Assembly: GCF_009754915.1 (NCBI RefSeq)
Contig: NZ_WPIK01000010.1
Coordinates: forward strand, 62,001-126,000
DNA: 64,000 nucleotides
Direction: 5' to 3'
Source: Mucilaginibacter arboris
Lineage (GTDB): Bacteria; Bacteroidota; Bacteroidia; Sphingobacteriales; Sphingobacteriaceae
Of this stretch, positions 1-8,340 are shown piece after piece. A model generated the notes under the pieces. The model was not told the origin of the DNA. It saw only the letters and a program-made list of their open reading frames with translations, and did not search any database. Made by a program: the position numbers and the translations under genes. Position 1 is the stretch's first letter, and the number at the start of each line of letters is the position of its first letter.

Positions 1-255
1 GCCGTTTGCGGAAGCGGCGTTGGTGCCTGCATTGCTGCCAATAAAGTTCATGGCGTTCGGGCAGCTTTAATTACCGATCATTTTTCTGCCCATCAGGGTG
101 TGGAAGATGATAATATGAATGTGATGGCCATTGGCGGCCGTGTTGTTGGTTTCAATGTGGCCCAGGAGCTGGTAAACTCCTTTTTAAAAGCAGCGTTTAT
201 TGGGGCAGAACGACATTTACGGCGCCTGGACAAAGTAGATCAAATAGATAAATAA
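1..255 (+). CDS. rpiB: Ribose-5-phosphate isomerase B, C-terminal part (5' end outside window)
   Basis: The frame is open from base 1 to the TAA at 253-255 and gives 84 residues. It shows the RpiB/LacA family signatures CGSGVGACIAANK near the start, SAHQGVEDDNMN in the middle and ERHLRRLDKV at the end. RpiB interconverts ribose 5-phosphate and ribulose 5-phosphate in the cytosol. The start lies upstream of the window. Transaldolase follows after 19 bp on the same strand, so this is the visible head of a pentose-phosphate operon. Assignment to RpiB rather than LacA rests on the neighbours. Confidence 0.9.
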   Translation, partial: AVCGSGVGACIAANKVHGVRAALITDHFSAHQGVEDDNMNVMAIGGRVVGFNVAQELVNSFLKAAFIGAERHLRRLDKVDQIDK

Positions 256-274
256 ACTTTAAAAGATTAAGATC

Positions 275-1375
275 ATGTCAAACAGAGTAAAAAAAATACA
301 CGATTTCGGCCAAAGCGTTTGGCTGGATTTTATTGACCGTAAAATAATGGATACGGGACAATTGCAAAAACTGATTACTGAAGATGGTGTAAGAGGCGTA
401 ACCTCGAACCCTGCAATCTTTGAAAAAGCTTTCAGCAGCAGTTCTGATTATGATGAAGACATTGCCAAATTAGCTAAAGAAGGCAAAAGCAACGATGATA
501 TTTTTTACGGCGTTGCGGTAGAAGATATCAAACGTGCCGCAGATCTATTTATGCAGGTTTACGAAGATGAAGTAAAAGGCGCTGATGGTTATGTAAGCCT
601 GGAAGTATCGCCGCGTTTGGCTTTGGATACCGAAGGAACAACCAAACAAGCATTAGAACTTTGGAAAGCTGTTCATAAAGATAATGTGATGATCAAAATT
701 CCGGCAACAAAAGAAGGCTTACCGGCCATTCAAAAATGTATCAGCGAAGGTTTGAACATCAATGTTACCCTGCTTTTTGGTTTAGAAAGATATGAAGCCG
801 TTACCGAAGCTTATATTGCAGGCTTGGAAGAACGTGCAGCTGCAGGTAAAACAATAGAATATGTTTCTTCTGTTGCCAGTTTCTTTTTAAGCCGGATTGA
901 CGTTTTGGTTGATCCTTTGCTGAAAGAAAAAGGTTTAGATAATTTAAAAGGAGAAGTAGCAATTGCATCTGCAAAAAAAGCTTATGAAATCTACAAACGT
1001 GTTTTCAGCAGCGAACGCTTTAAAAAGCTGGAAGAAAAAGGCGCAAAACCACAACGTTTGCTTTGGGCAAGTACCGGAAGCAAAGATCCTGCTTTTTCTG
1101 ATGTAAAATATGTAGAAGCTTTAATCGGCCCTGATACGGTAGATACGATCCCGATGGAAACACTGGAAGCTTTCCGCGATCATGGAAATGCAGCTAATAC
1201 TTTAGAAGAAGGTTTAGATAAAGCAAACGAAGTTTTAACAAAGATAAAAGAAGCAGGTATTAATATAGATGCCATCACCCAGCAATTAGAAGACGAAGGA
1301 ATTGAAAAATTCAATAAACCTTACGATAAACTGCTGGCCGCAATTGAAGAACAAAAACAAAAAGCATCAGTCTAA
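275..1375 (+). CDS. tal: Transaldolase
   Basis: Transaldolase moves a dihydroxyacetone unit between sedoheptulose 7-phosphate and glyceraldehyde 3-phosphate in the non-oxidative pentose phosphate pathway. The 366-residue protein has the N-terminal motif GVTSNPAIFEKAF (about residues 41-53) and the motif VMIKIPATKEG, whose K141 is the expected Schiff-base lysine. Its length fits the longer transaldolase class. It lies 19 bp after rpiB and 13 bp before a HAD gene, so co-transcription is likely. The ATG start follows a purine-rich AAGATTAAGATC stretch. Confidence 0.95.
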   Translation: MSNRVKKIHDFGQSVWLDFIDRKIMDTGQLQKLITEDGVRGVTSNPAIFEKAFSSSSDYDEDIAKLAKEGKSNDDIFYGVAVEDIKRAADLFMQVYEDEVKGADGYVSLEVSPRLALDTEGTTKQALELWKAVHKDNVMIKIPATKEGLPAIQKCISEGLNINVTLLFGLERYEAVTEAYIAGLEERAAAGKTIEYVSSVASFFLSRIDVLVDPLLKEKGLDNLKGEVAIASAKKAYEIYKRVFSSERFKKLEEKGAKPQRLLWASTGSKDPAFSDVKYVEALIGPDTVDTIPMETLEAFRDHGNAANTLEEGLDKANEVLTKIKEAGINIDAITQQLEDEGIEKFNKPYDKLLAAIEEQKQKASV

Positions 1376-1388
1376 AACCCTGTAAATA

Positions 1389-2009
1389 ATGGAATCAGGG
1401 TTTCGCAAGTTTGTGTTTCTGGATATTGGAGGCGTTTTGCTAACAAATGGCTGGGGGCACGAATCAAGGCAGTTAGCGGCAGAAAAGTTTGGGGTCGATT
1501 ACCAGGAAATGGAAGTTCTGCACAATCTCATATTTAATATTTATGAGATTGGCAGAATAACTTTAGATGAATATCTGGATAACGTTGTTTTTAACAAAAC
1601 CCGCGATTTTACCCGCGAAGATTTTAAATCATTTATGTTTTCAGAATCCAAAGAACTGCCCGATCTGTTGCAATGGCTGGTGGAATGGAAGAAAGACTTT
1701 CCGTTTAAAATCTTTTCGTTAAACAATGAAGGTAAAGAATTAAATGATTACCGGATCAAGAAATTTAAACTGCACCGTTGCTTCGATGGTTTTATCTCCT
1801 CTTGCGAAGTTGGGATGCGGAAACCTGATCCGGGAATATTTAAAATTGCAATGGGGATAACCCAGGCCAGTCCAGAAGATTGTTTTTATTTTGATGACCG
1901 GCTGATGCTTGCCGAGTCGGCACGCTGGACTGGTATGAATAGTTTTCAGCATATTGGATTTGAATCCACAAAAAAGATTTTAGAAGACATTAAAAGTAAT
2001 CAACTCTAA
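1389..2009 (+). CDS. HAD-superfamily hydrolase (phosphatase-like)
   Basis: This 206-residue haloacid dehalogenase-like protein has motif I as FLDIGGVLL (nucleophile D12, second acid replaced by G as in YihX-type members). Motif II lies in FSLNNEG, motif III is MRKPDPGIF (lysine about 145) and motif IV is FYFDDR. HAD proteins of this class usually dephosphorylate sugar phosphates. Its position between tal and gnd, with 13-bp gaps on both sides, suggests a metabolite-repair or side-product phosphatase for the pentose phosphate pathway. That role is inference and the substrate cannot be read from sequence. Confidence 0.8.
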   Translation: MESGFRKFVFLDIGGVLLTNGWGHESRQLAAEKFGVDYQEMEVLHNLIFNIYEIGRITLDEYLDNVVFNKTRDFTREDFKSFMFSESKELPDLLQWLVEWKKDFPFKIFSLNNEGKELNDYRIKKFKLHRCFDGFISSCEVGMRKPDPGIFKIAMGITQASPEDCFYFDDRLMLAESARWTGMNSFQHIGFESTKKILEDIKSNQL

Positions 2010-2022
2010 ATATAAAAAGACA

Positions 2023-3465
2023 ATGCCAGATACTAAATATAAATTCGGGATGATTGGTTTAGGCACTATGGGGCGCAATTTATTGCTAAACATGGCCGAT
2101 CATGATTTTGCCGGAGCAGGTTATGACAAAAACGCTGACCAAATTGCTTTACTTGAAAAAGAAGGTGATGGCACACCGGTTAAAGGCTTTACAGAACTCC
2201 ATGAGTTTGTACAAAGCCTGCAAACACCAAGAGCCATTATGATGCTGGTACCGGCAGGTAAAATTGTAGATAGCGTTATTGAAGAACTGATTCCGTTATT
2301 GGAAAAGGGGGATATTGTGATAGACGGTGGTAACTCTCATTTTACCGATACCAATGTGCGTGTTGATTACCTGGAAAGTAAAGGCCTGCATTTTTTTGGA
2401 ATGGGGATTTCGGGTGGGGAAGAAGGTGCCAGAAAAGGCCCAAGCATGATGCCCGGCGGCGATAAAGAAGCATATAACTTTGTAAAACCTGTTTTAGAAG
2501 CCATAGCTGCCAAAGTTGATGGCCAGCCTTGTGTAACTTACATCGGTCCGGGTGCTTCAGGCCATTTTGTAAAAATGGTACACAATGGGATTGAATATGC
2601 CATTATGCAATTGATTTCAGAAACTTACGGTATTTTAAAAAATGGTTTAGGTTTTGACAATGATAAAATTGAATCTGTTTTTTCCGGCTGGAGCAAAGGC
2701 AAGCTGCAATCTTTCCTGATGGAAATTACATCAGATATTTTAAAATTCAAAAAACCTGGAAGTGACCATTTGCTGATAGATGATATTAAAGATGAAGCAC
2801 GCGCAAAAGGGACCGGTAAATGGACTTCGCAAATAGCAATGGACTTAGAAACGCCGATTCCGTCTGTTGATGCTGCTGTTTCTACGCGTGATTTATCTAA
2901 ATATAAAGCATTGCGAGTTGAATTATCTGAATTATATGCTGACGTTCAATCAAAAATTAAAACAGAAAATCAGGACGAGTTTGTAAAGCAGTTAGAAGAC
3001 GCACTGTATTTTTCTATGATTACTGCTTATACGCAAGGTATGCACTTGCTGTTTAAAGCATCTATCGCTTATAATTACAAGTTAAATTTAGGTTCTATAG
3101 CACAAATTTGGCGTGGAGGCTGTATTATCCGTTCTGCTTTTTTGGAAGATATTTTTCAGGCCTATCATAAAGACGATGACCTGGAGTTGTTATATACCGA
3201 TGCAAACGTTCAACAAAAAATTAAAGAAACGTTGCCAGCTATAAGGCAAGTATTGGCTTCGGCAACTGTTGCTGGTTTAGCACTTCCGGCACATGCTGCT
3301 TCGTTAAATTATTTTGATAATTTCCGTACAGCCAATATGCCATCTAATTTAATCCAGGCCCAGCGCGATTACTTTGGTGCACATACTTACGAGCTTATTG
3401 GTAAAGAAGGTGTTTTTCACACTGTATGGACGGATGTAGATAAAGACAAAAAAGAGAAGCCATAA
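2023..3465 (+). CDS. gnd: 6-phosphogluconate dehydrogenase (decarboxylating)
   Basis: Gnd converts 6-phosphogluconate to ribulose 5-phosphate and CO2 with NADP+. The protein has 480 residues, a normal family length. Visible features are the Rossmann motif GLGTMGRN at the N terminus, GGNSHF, the signature SGGEEGARKGPSMMPGG around residue 125, and the catalytic-lysine region HFVKMVHNGIEY. It sits in the operon between the HAD gene and zwf. Together with zwf and pgl it makes up the whole oxidative branch. Confidence 0.96.
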   Translation: MPDTKYKFGMIGLGTMGRNLLLNMADHDFAGAGYDKNADQIALLEKEGDGTPVKGFTELHEFVQSLQTPRAIMMLVPAGKIVDSVIEELIPLLEKGDIVIDGGNSHFTDTNVRVDYLESKGLHFFGMGISGGEEGARKGPSMMPGGDKEAYNFVKPVLEAIAAKVDGQPCVTYIGPGASGHFVKMVHNGIEYAIMQLISETYGILKNGLGFDNDKIESVFSGWSKGKLQSFLMEITSDILKFKKPGSDHLLIDDIKDEARAKGTGKWTSQIAMDLETPIPSVDAAVSTRDLSKYKALRVELSELYADVQSKIKTENQDEFVKQLEDALYFSMITAYTQGMHLLFKASIAYNYKLNLGSIAQIWRGGCIIRSAFLEDIFQAYHKDDDLELLYTDANVQQKIKETLPAIRQVLASATVAGLALPAHAASLNYFDNFRTANMPSNLIQAQRDYFGAHTYELIGKEGVFHTVWTDVDKDKKEKP

Positions 3466-3478
3466 GTTCTGTTACCGG

Positions 3479-3501
3479 TTTTTATATTATAAAAGAAGCA
3501 C
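3479..3501 (+). repeat. Dispersed GAAGCAT motif copy (gnd-zwf gap)
   Basis: TTTTTATATTA joined to TAAAAGAAGCAC. It fills about half of the 48-bp gnd-zwf gap and reads toward the zwf start 12 bp downstream. Confidence 0.75.
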
Positions 3502-3513
3502 TGAAAATTTATC

Positions 3514-5022
3514 ATGAAATCAATACAATCCCAGCCTACTATATTTGTTATTTTTGGCGGCACCGGCGATTTAAACTGGCGTAAAATTACGCCCGCCCTT
3601 TACAATTTATTTTTGGATAACTGGTTGCCAGAACATTTTTCTATAATTGGTACCGGTCGGACTAAACTTTCTAATGATGATTTCAAAGGAAAATTATTGG
3701 AAGGTATTAATCAATTTTCAAGAAACGGAAAAGCGAACCCTGAGCAGTGGAAAAAGTTTTCTGATAATATAGTTTATCAGGCTGCAGATTTAAACGATGC
3801 AGAAACATATAATGAGTTTGGAAACCTGATAAAAAACTACGAAAAAGATTTGCAGCAGGAAGCGAACGTCATTTATTATCTGGCTGTTGCACCTCAGTTT
3901 TTTCCGATCATTGCAGAAAATATTTCCAAAAGTCAGTTAGCTACTAATCCCGAAAAAACAAGAATTGTAATTGAAAAACCTTTTGGACACGACCTGGAAT
4001 CAGCTAAATCTTTAAATAAATTACTTTCTGGTATTTTTCAGGAAAAACAGATTTACCGTATCGATCATTATCTGGGTAAAGAAACGGTACAAAACATACT
4101 TACTTTTAGGTTCGCTAATTCGTTAATGGAGCCATTATGGAACCGTAATTATATTGAACACGTACAAATTTCTGTTACAGAACAATTAGGCGTAGCTGAT
4201 CGGGGAGATTATTATGAAGGTGCCGGCGCTATGCGCGATATGATTCAAAACCATATTCTGCAGTTGCTTTGCCTGGTAGCAACAGAAGTTCCGGTAAATT
4301 TTGATGCGGATGAAATCAGGAACAAAAAGGTTGATGTACTGCGCGCCATGCGCCCTTTTACTGCAGAAAACATCAAAGATTCTGCCGTACGCGGACAATA
4401 TGGAAAAGGCTGGATAGAAGGCAAAGAAGTACCAGGTTACCGTCAGGAAGCAAAAGTTGACCCAAACTCTAATACTGAAACTTTTGCTGCAGTAAAGTTT
4501 TTTGTAGATAACTGGCGGTGGCAAGGCGTTCCGTTTTATGTCCGTACAGGTAAAAGGTTGCACCAGTCTGCATCAGTTATCACTATCCAATTTAAAGATG
4601 TCCCTCATTTAGTTTTTCCAAGTGAGGCAACAGATAGCTGGCAGCAAAATCGTTTGATCATCAGTATTCAGCCCGAAATGAGTATCCGTTTACAAGTTCA
4701 GGCAAAGCGCCCAGGTGTAGATATGGTTATTAACACGGTAGATATGGTTTTTGATTATAAAGGAACTTACGACAGTCAGGCACCAGAGGCGTACGAAACT
4801 TTACTATTAGATACCATGCAGGGTGACCAAACCTTATTTATGCGTGCAGACCAGGTAGAAGCAGCATGGGCATTAATTATGCCGATATTAAATTCGTGGG
4901 AATCTACAAAAAGCACCAAGTTCCCTAACTATTCTTCGGATTCCTGGGGGCCGGAAGTGGCAGAAGCATTAATTGCCCGCGATGGCTTCCATTGGTTTAC
5001 ACTACCAGTTAAAGATAAATAA
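3514..5022 (+). CDS. zwf: Glucose-6-phosphate 1-dehydrogenase
   Basis: Zwf oxidises glucose 6-phosphate to 6-phosphogluconolactone with NAD(P)+ as the entry step of the oxidative pentose phosphate pathway. The 502-residue protein has the N-terminal nucleotide motif [11 protein letters not shown] (a variant of GASGDLxxRK) and the substrate/catalytic motif RIDHYLGKE near residue 180. It ends in TAA only 2 bp before the pgl start, so the two genes are translationally close. The upstream gap holds a copy of the dispersed GAAGCAT motif. Confidence 0.96.
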   Translation: MKSIQSQPTIFVIFGGTGDLNWRKITPALYNLFLDNWLPEHFSIIGTGRTKLSNDDFKGKLLEGINQFSRNGKANPEQWKKFSDNIVYQAADLNDAETYNEFGNLIKNYEKDLQQEANVIYYLAVAPQFFPIIAENISKSQLATNPEKTRIVIEKPFGHDLESAKSLNKLLSGIFQEKQIYRIDHYLGKETVQNILTFRFANSLMEPLWNRNYIEHVQISVTEQLGVADRGDYYEGAGAMRDMIQNHILQLLCLVATEVPVNFDADEIRNKKVDVLRAMRPFTAENIKDSAVRGQYGKGWIEGKEVPGYRQEAKVDPNSNTETFAAVKFFVDNWRWQGVPFYVRTGKRLHQSASVITIQFKDVPHLVFPSEATDSWQQNRLIISIQPEMSIRLQVQAKRPGVDMVINTVDMVFDYKGTYDSQAPEAYETLLLDTMQGDQTLFMRADQVEAAWALIMPILNSWESTKSTKFPNYSSDSWGPEVAEALIARDGFHWFTLPVKDK

Positions 5023-5024
5023 GC

Positions 5025-5765
5025 ATGCAAAACGTAAAGTTAAATATCTTCCCTACAGAAGATGAAGTGCTTATTAACATGGCAGCCTATTTTATCGAAA
5101 CAGCAAAAAAAGCTATTTCGGCTAATGGCATGTTCAATGTTTCACTTTCTGGCGGCAGTTCTCCCAAGAAATTATATGAAATGCTGGCATCGTCAGATTA
5201 TAAAGAAAAGGTAGTGTGGGAAAATGTATATTTTTTCTTTGGAGATGAACGCAATGTTCCTGCCGATCATCCTGATAGTAATTTTTTAATGGCAAAAAAA
5301 GCATTATTTGATCCGCTTCAAATTCCTGCTTCACAAATCATTCCGGTCAATACTTCTTTGCCGCCAGAGCAGGCCGCCGAAGCTTATGCTTTAGCTGTTT
5401 ATACTCATTTTAAACCTTACAATGTTAAGTTTGATTTGATTTTGCTTGGTTTAGGAGATAATTCCCATACAGCTTCACTTTTTCCGCATACTTCCATTTT
5501 AGAAGATCAGGAATCCACAGTAAAAGCTGTTTTTCTGGAAGATCAGCAGGTGTACCGTATTTCTATGACTGCTCCCATGATTAACGATGCACATCATATT
5601 GCTTTCTTGGTTTATGGTAAAGGAAAAGCAGAAGCAGTGCATCATGTATTAGAAGATGACACGGATATTGAAGAATACCCTGCCCAGCTTATTCAACCGG
5701 AACAAGGCGCCGTGCAATGGTTTATGGATGAAGCAGCAGCATCTTTGCTAAGTAAAAAAGGATAA
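5025..5765 (+). CDS. pgl: 6-phosphogluconolactonase (SOL/DevB type)
   Basis: Pgl hydrolyses 6-phosphogluconolactone to 6-phosphogluconate, linking Zwf to Gnd. The 246-residue protein belongs to the NagB/RpiA-like DevB family. Visible motifs are SLSGGSSPKKLYEML, FFFGDERNVP and LLGLGDNSHTASLFPHT. It is the last gene of the pentose-phosphate operon. Its TAA stop overlaps a GAAGCAT motif copy, followed at 5802 by a strong hairpin terminator. Confidence 0.95.
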   Translation: MQNVKLNIFPTEDEVLINMAAYFIETAKKAISANGMFNVSLSGGSSPKKLYEMLASSDYKEKVVWENVYFFFGDERNVPADHPDSNFLMAKKALFDPLQIPASQIIPVNTSLPPEQAAEAYALAVYTHFKPYNVKFDLILLGLGDNSHTASLFPHTSILEDQESTVKAVFLEDQQVYRISMTAPMINDAHHIAFLVYGKGKAEAVHHVLEDDTDIEEYPAQLIQPEQGAVQWFMDEAAASLLSKKG

Positions 5766-5789
5766 TGCTTCTTTTATCACCTAAAAATT
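5764..5789 (-). repeat. Dispersed GAAGCAT motif copy overlapping the pgl stop
   Basis: On the minus strand it reads TTTTTAGGTGA joined to TAAAAGAAGCATT, the commonest form in the window. Its last two bases are part of the pgl TAA stop codon. Confidence 0.85.
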
Positions 5790-5801
5790 AATAACCTTTT
5801 A

Positions 5802-5830
5802 AGCGGTGGTTTTACAACCATCGCTTTTTT
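5802..5830 (+). terminator. Intrinsic terminator after the pgl operon
   Basis: A 10-bp stem pairs 5802-5811 (AGCGGTGGTT) with 5816-5825 (AACCATCGCT), with one G-T pair and the loop TTAC. A T run follows at 5824-5831. Confidence 0.85.
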
Positions 5831-5972
5831 TATTTCAGTTTATGTAAACAATAGTTTCATAATCACGTCTGCAATTAAAGCTGGTTCCGATAAAAATTTT
5901 ATGAGATTTAAAATAAAATTTGCTTGGTTACCGAGGCCGATATGATATAGTATAAAACCTTCTTTAGTTGCA

Positions 5973-7172
5973 ATGAGAAATAACTTCATGTTTGCCACAG
6001 GCATAGAAAACAGTTATCCTACTGTTTTTATCGATGGAAAAAAGACCAGGGTAGATGAATTGGAAAAAACCGGCCATTACAAAAGATGGCGGGAAGATTT
6101 TCAGTTGGTTAAAGATATGGATATCGAATATTTACGATACGGCCCGCCTTATTATGCTACTCATTTAGGTCCCGGCCAATACAATTGGGATTTTGCAGAT
6201 GATACTTTTAACCGGTTAAAGGAACTGAAAATTACCCCAATTGTTGACCTTTGCCATTTTGGTGTTCCGGATTGGATAGACAGTTTCCAAAACCCCGACT
6301 TTCCGCAATATTTTGCAGAATATGCTTTTGCTTTTGCTAAACGGTTTCCTCAGCTTAAATTCTATACACCCATAAATGAGATTTTTGTTACTGCTTCATT
6401 TTCAGGTCAGTATGGTTGGTGGAACGAAAGCTTAACCGATGATAAAGGTTTTGTAACAGCCTTGAAACACCTATGTAAAGCCAACGTACTGGCTATGCAA
6501 GCCATTTCAAAAGTTCAGCCGGGTGTAACTTTTATTCAAAGCGAATCATCCGAATATTTTCATGCAGAAGATCCTTCCTGCCGTGAATTAGCCGATTTTC
6601 TAAACCTGAAACGTTATTTATCACTTGATCTTTCTTATGCTCATCCGCTTAAAGTTGATCATTATAAATACTTGCTTCAAAACGGAATGACGGATGCTGA
6701 ATATGAATGGTTTATGAATAATGTAATCCGCGGAAAATGTATTATGGGAACAGATTATTACGTTACCAATGAGCATATTGTCCATGCAGACGGATCTACC
6801 AGTCCGGCTGGCGAAATTTTCGGTTATTATGTTATCACCCAGCAGTATTATACGCGTTACCGTTTGCCGGTAATGCATACGGAAACCAATATTGCCGAAC
6901 CAAATGCAGTAGCCTGGTTGCATAAAGAATGGGCAAATTTGTACCGTTTTAAGCAGGATGGCTTTCCAATTGTTGGTTTTACCTGGTATGGTTTGCTGGA
7001 TCAGGTGGATTGGGATACGGCTCTCCGGCAAAACAATGGTACTGTTAATGCCTTAGGTTTGTATGATTTAGACCGAAAAATACGCCCGGTTGGAGAAGCT
7101 TACCAGAAACTGATTAAAAATTGGAAACATGTTTTGAATGAAGAAGCGTACGGGCTAAACATTATTCCCTAA
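5973..7172 (+). CDS. Glycoside hydrolase family 1-like protein
   Basis: This 399-residue protein resembles GH1 beta-glycosidases. The acid/base motif appears as TPINEIF (E136, in place of NEP) and the nucleophile region as MHTETN (E304, in place of ENG). Aromatic sugar-binding motifs such as GFTWYG also fit. It has no signal peptide, so it is probably cytosolic, cleaving imported glycosides or phosphoglycosides. The start at 5973 (MRNNFMF) has an alternative ATG five codons later. It stands alone after the pgl terminator. Both catalytic motifs are atypical, so the substrate is open. Confidence 0.7.
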   Translation: MRNNFMFATGIENSYPTVFIDGKKTRVDELEKTGHYKRWREDFQLVKDMDIEYLRYGPPYYATHLGPGQYNWDFADDTFNRLKELKITPIVDLCHFGVPDWIDSFQNPDFPQYFAEYAFAFAKRFPQLKFYTPINEIFVTASFSGQYGWWNESLTDDKGFVTALKHLCKANVLAMQAISKVQPGVTFIQSESSEYFHAEDPSCRELADFLNLKRYLSLDLSYAHPLKVDHYKYLLQNGMTDAEYEWFMNNVIRGKCIMGTDYYVTNEHIVHADGSTSPAGEIFGYYVITQQYYTRYRLPVMHTETNIAEPNAVAWLHKEWANLYRFKQDGFPIVGFTWYGLLDQVDWDTALRQNNGTVNALGLYDLDRKIRPVGEAYQKLIKNWKHVLNEEAYGLNIIP

Positions 7173-7195
7173 TTTTATGCCGGTAAAAGAAGCAT
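7173..7195 (+). repeat. Dispersed GAAGCAT motif copy after the GH1 stop
   Basis: TTTTATGCCGG joined to TAAAAGAAGCAT, starting at the base directly after the TAA stop of the GH1-like gene. Confidence 0.85.
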
Positions 7196-7204
7196 CAACA
7201 AAAT

Positions 7205-7681
7205 TTAAAAATTAAAACTGGCATCAGCATCCGGGTTATCAACCTTGGTACTTTTACGCTGATTGTTAATCGTAATGTGTAGCATGTTGATTTGTTCCGG
7301 ATGCTGCTCGTATAACAAATCATCATGCACATTTACCTTTTTAACGCGGTCTATTCCTTTCGCCTCAAAATAACACCAGGCGCCATCTTCCTGAATTTCG
7401 TATCCAACATAATCTAAAGCTAATATTTTTCCATCTGCACGGATTACCAAATGTTTCTTTACATAATCATTAATCAGCTTGTTTAGCTGCGCTTTATCTT
7501 TTGGTTTAACAATATCCAACTGCACATGATATTGTTTTTCCAAAGCTTTTTCCAAATCATCATAAAACATCCGGCAGCTAATTTCAAGTGAATGATTGGC
7601 AGGATTTTGTTTGATTTCGGTAACGCTTACATAAAACGGGTGGAAGAAGCTGAACCATAAAATCAACAGAAAATGTAACAT
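7205..7681 (-). CDS. DUF6702 family protein, exported
   Basis: This 158-residue protein has a hydrophobic N terminus (MLHFLLILWFSFF) and then the HPFYVSVTEI start typical of DUF6702 proteins in Bacteroidota. The function is unknown. It is divergent from the HupE/UreJ_2 and M1 peptidase genes. In related genomes such a protein often neighbours HupE/UreJ-like and peptidase genes (recalled, not checked here), so a shared envelope role is possible. Its C-terminal codons run into the GH1 motif copy region. Confidence 0.75.
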   Translation of the reverse strand: MLHFLLILWFSFFHPFYVSVTEIKQNPANHSLEISCRMFYDDLEKALEKQYHVQLDIVKPKDKAQLNKLINDYVKKHLVIRADGKILALDYVGYEIQEDGAWCYFEAKGIDRVKKVNVHDDLLYEQHPEQINMLHITINNQRKSTKVDNPDADASFNF

Positions 7682-7738
7682 GTTCGTATGCTTTTAAAAA
7701 TATCCCTCAAAAAAAGCTATAATTAAGTACAATTGCGA

Positions 7739-7760
7739 ATACTTCTTTTATGGCAGATTT
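7739..7760 (-). repeat. Dispersed motif copy containing a start codon
   Basis: The plus strand reads ATACTTCTTTTATGGCA. The ATG at 7750-7752 inside it is the start codon of the HupE/UreJ_2 gene, so the motif supplies the translation start context. Confidence 0.7.
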
Positions 7761-8340
7761 TTCTTTATACTTCCAGTTAGGTTTACAGCACATTTGCGAT
7801 TGGCAGGGTTACGATCATATTTTATTTGTAACCGTTCTTTGTGGCATTTACCAACTGCAAGACTGGCGCAAAGTGCTGATATTGGTAACTGCTTTTACCA
7901 TCGGCCATTCCATAACACTTGCTTTAAGCGTTTTTAACATCCTCCACATCAATACTTCTTTAATCGAGTTTTTAATTCCGGTAACTATCGTTATTACAGC
8001 TATAAATAATATCATTAAAAGAAGCATCCCACAAAAAAATATTAACCTAACTTATTTTTTAGCTTTATTTTTTGGGTTGATACATGGTTTAGGTTTTTCT
8101 AACTATTTAAAAAGCCTTTTAGGTAAAAGTACCAATATTGTTGCCCAGTTATTTGCTTTTAATATAGGTTTAGAATGCGGGCAAGTAATAATTGTAATTT
8201 CTGTATTGTTTTTATCCTTTTTGCTGATCAAACTTTTTAAAATTAAACCCGCCAAATGGAGTTTTTTTCTATCTTCGGCTATCTTCGGCATTGCCTTAAT
8301 GATGTGTATAGATCGTTTTCACCAAATAATTTTTAAATGA
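7750..8340 (+). CDS. HupE/UreJ_2 family membrane protein
   Basis: This 196-residue, almost entirely hydrophobic protein has about six membrane segments. It carries the HupE/UreJ-like histidine pattern GYDHILFV near residue 21, FTIGHSITLALS near 57 and HGLGFSNYL near 115. Such proteins are proposed nickel/cobalt or other metal permeases, but many Bacteroidota members are uncharacterised. The gene overlaps the M1 peptidase start by 4 bp (ATGA at 8337), indicating translational coupling. A KEA-like coding stretch at 8016-8027 also matches the motif TAAAAGAAGCAT. Confidence 0.8.
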   Translation: MADFSLYFQLGLQHICDWQGYDHILFVTVLCGIYQLQDWRKVLILVTAFTIGHSITLALSVFNILHINTSLIEFLIPVTIVITAINNIIKRSIPQKNINLTYFLALFFGLIHGLGFSNYLKSLLGKSTNIVAQLFAFNIGLECGQVIIVISVLFLSFLLIKLFKIKPAKWSFFLSSAIFGIALMMCIDRFHQIIFK

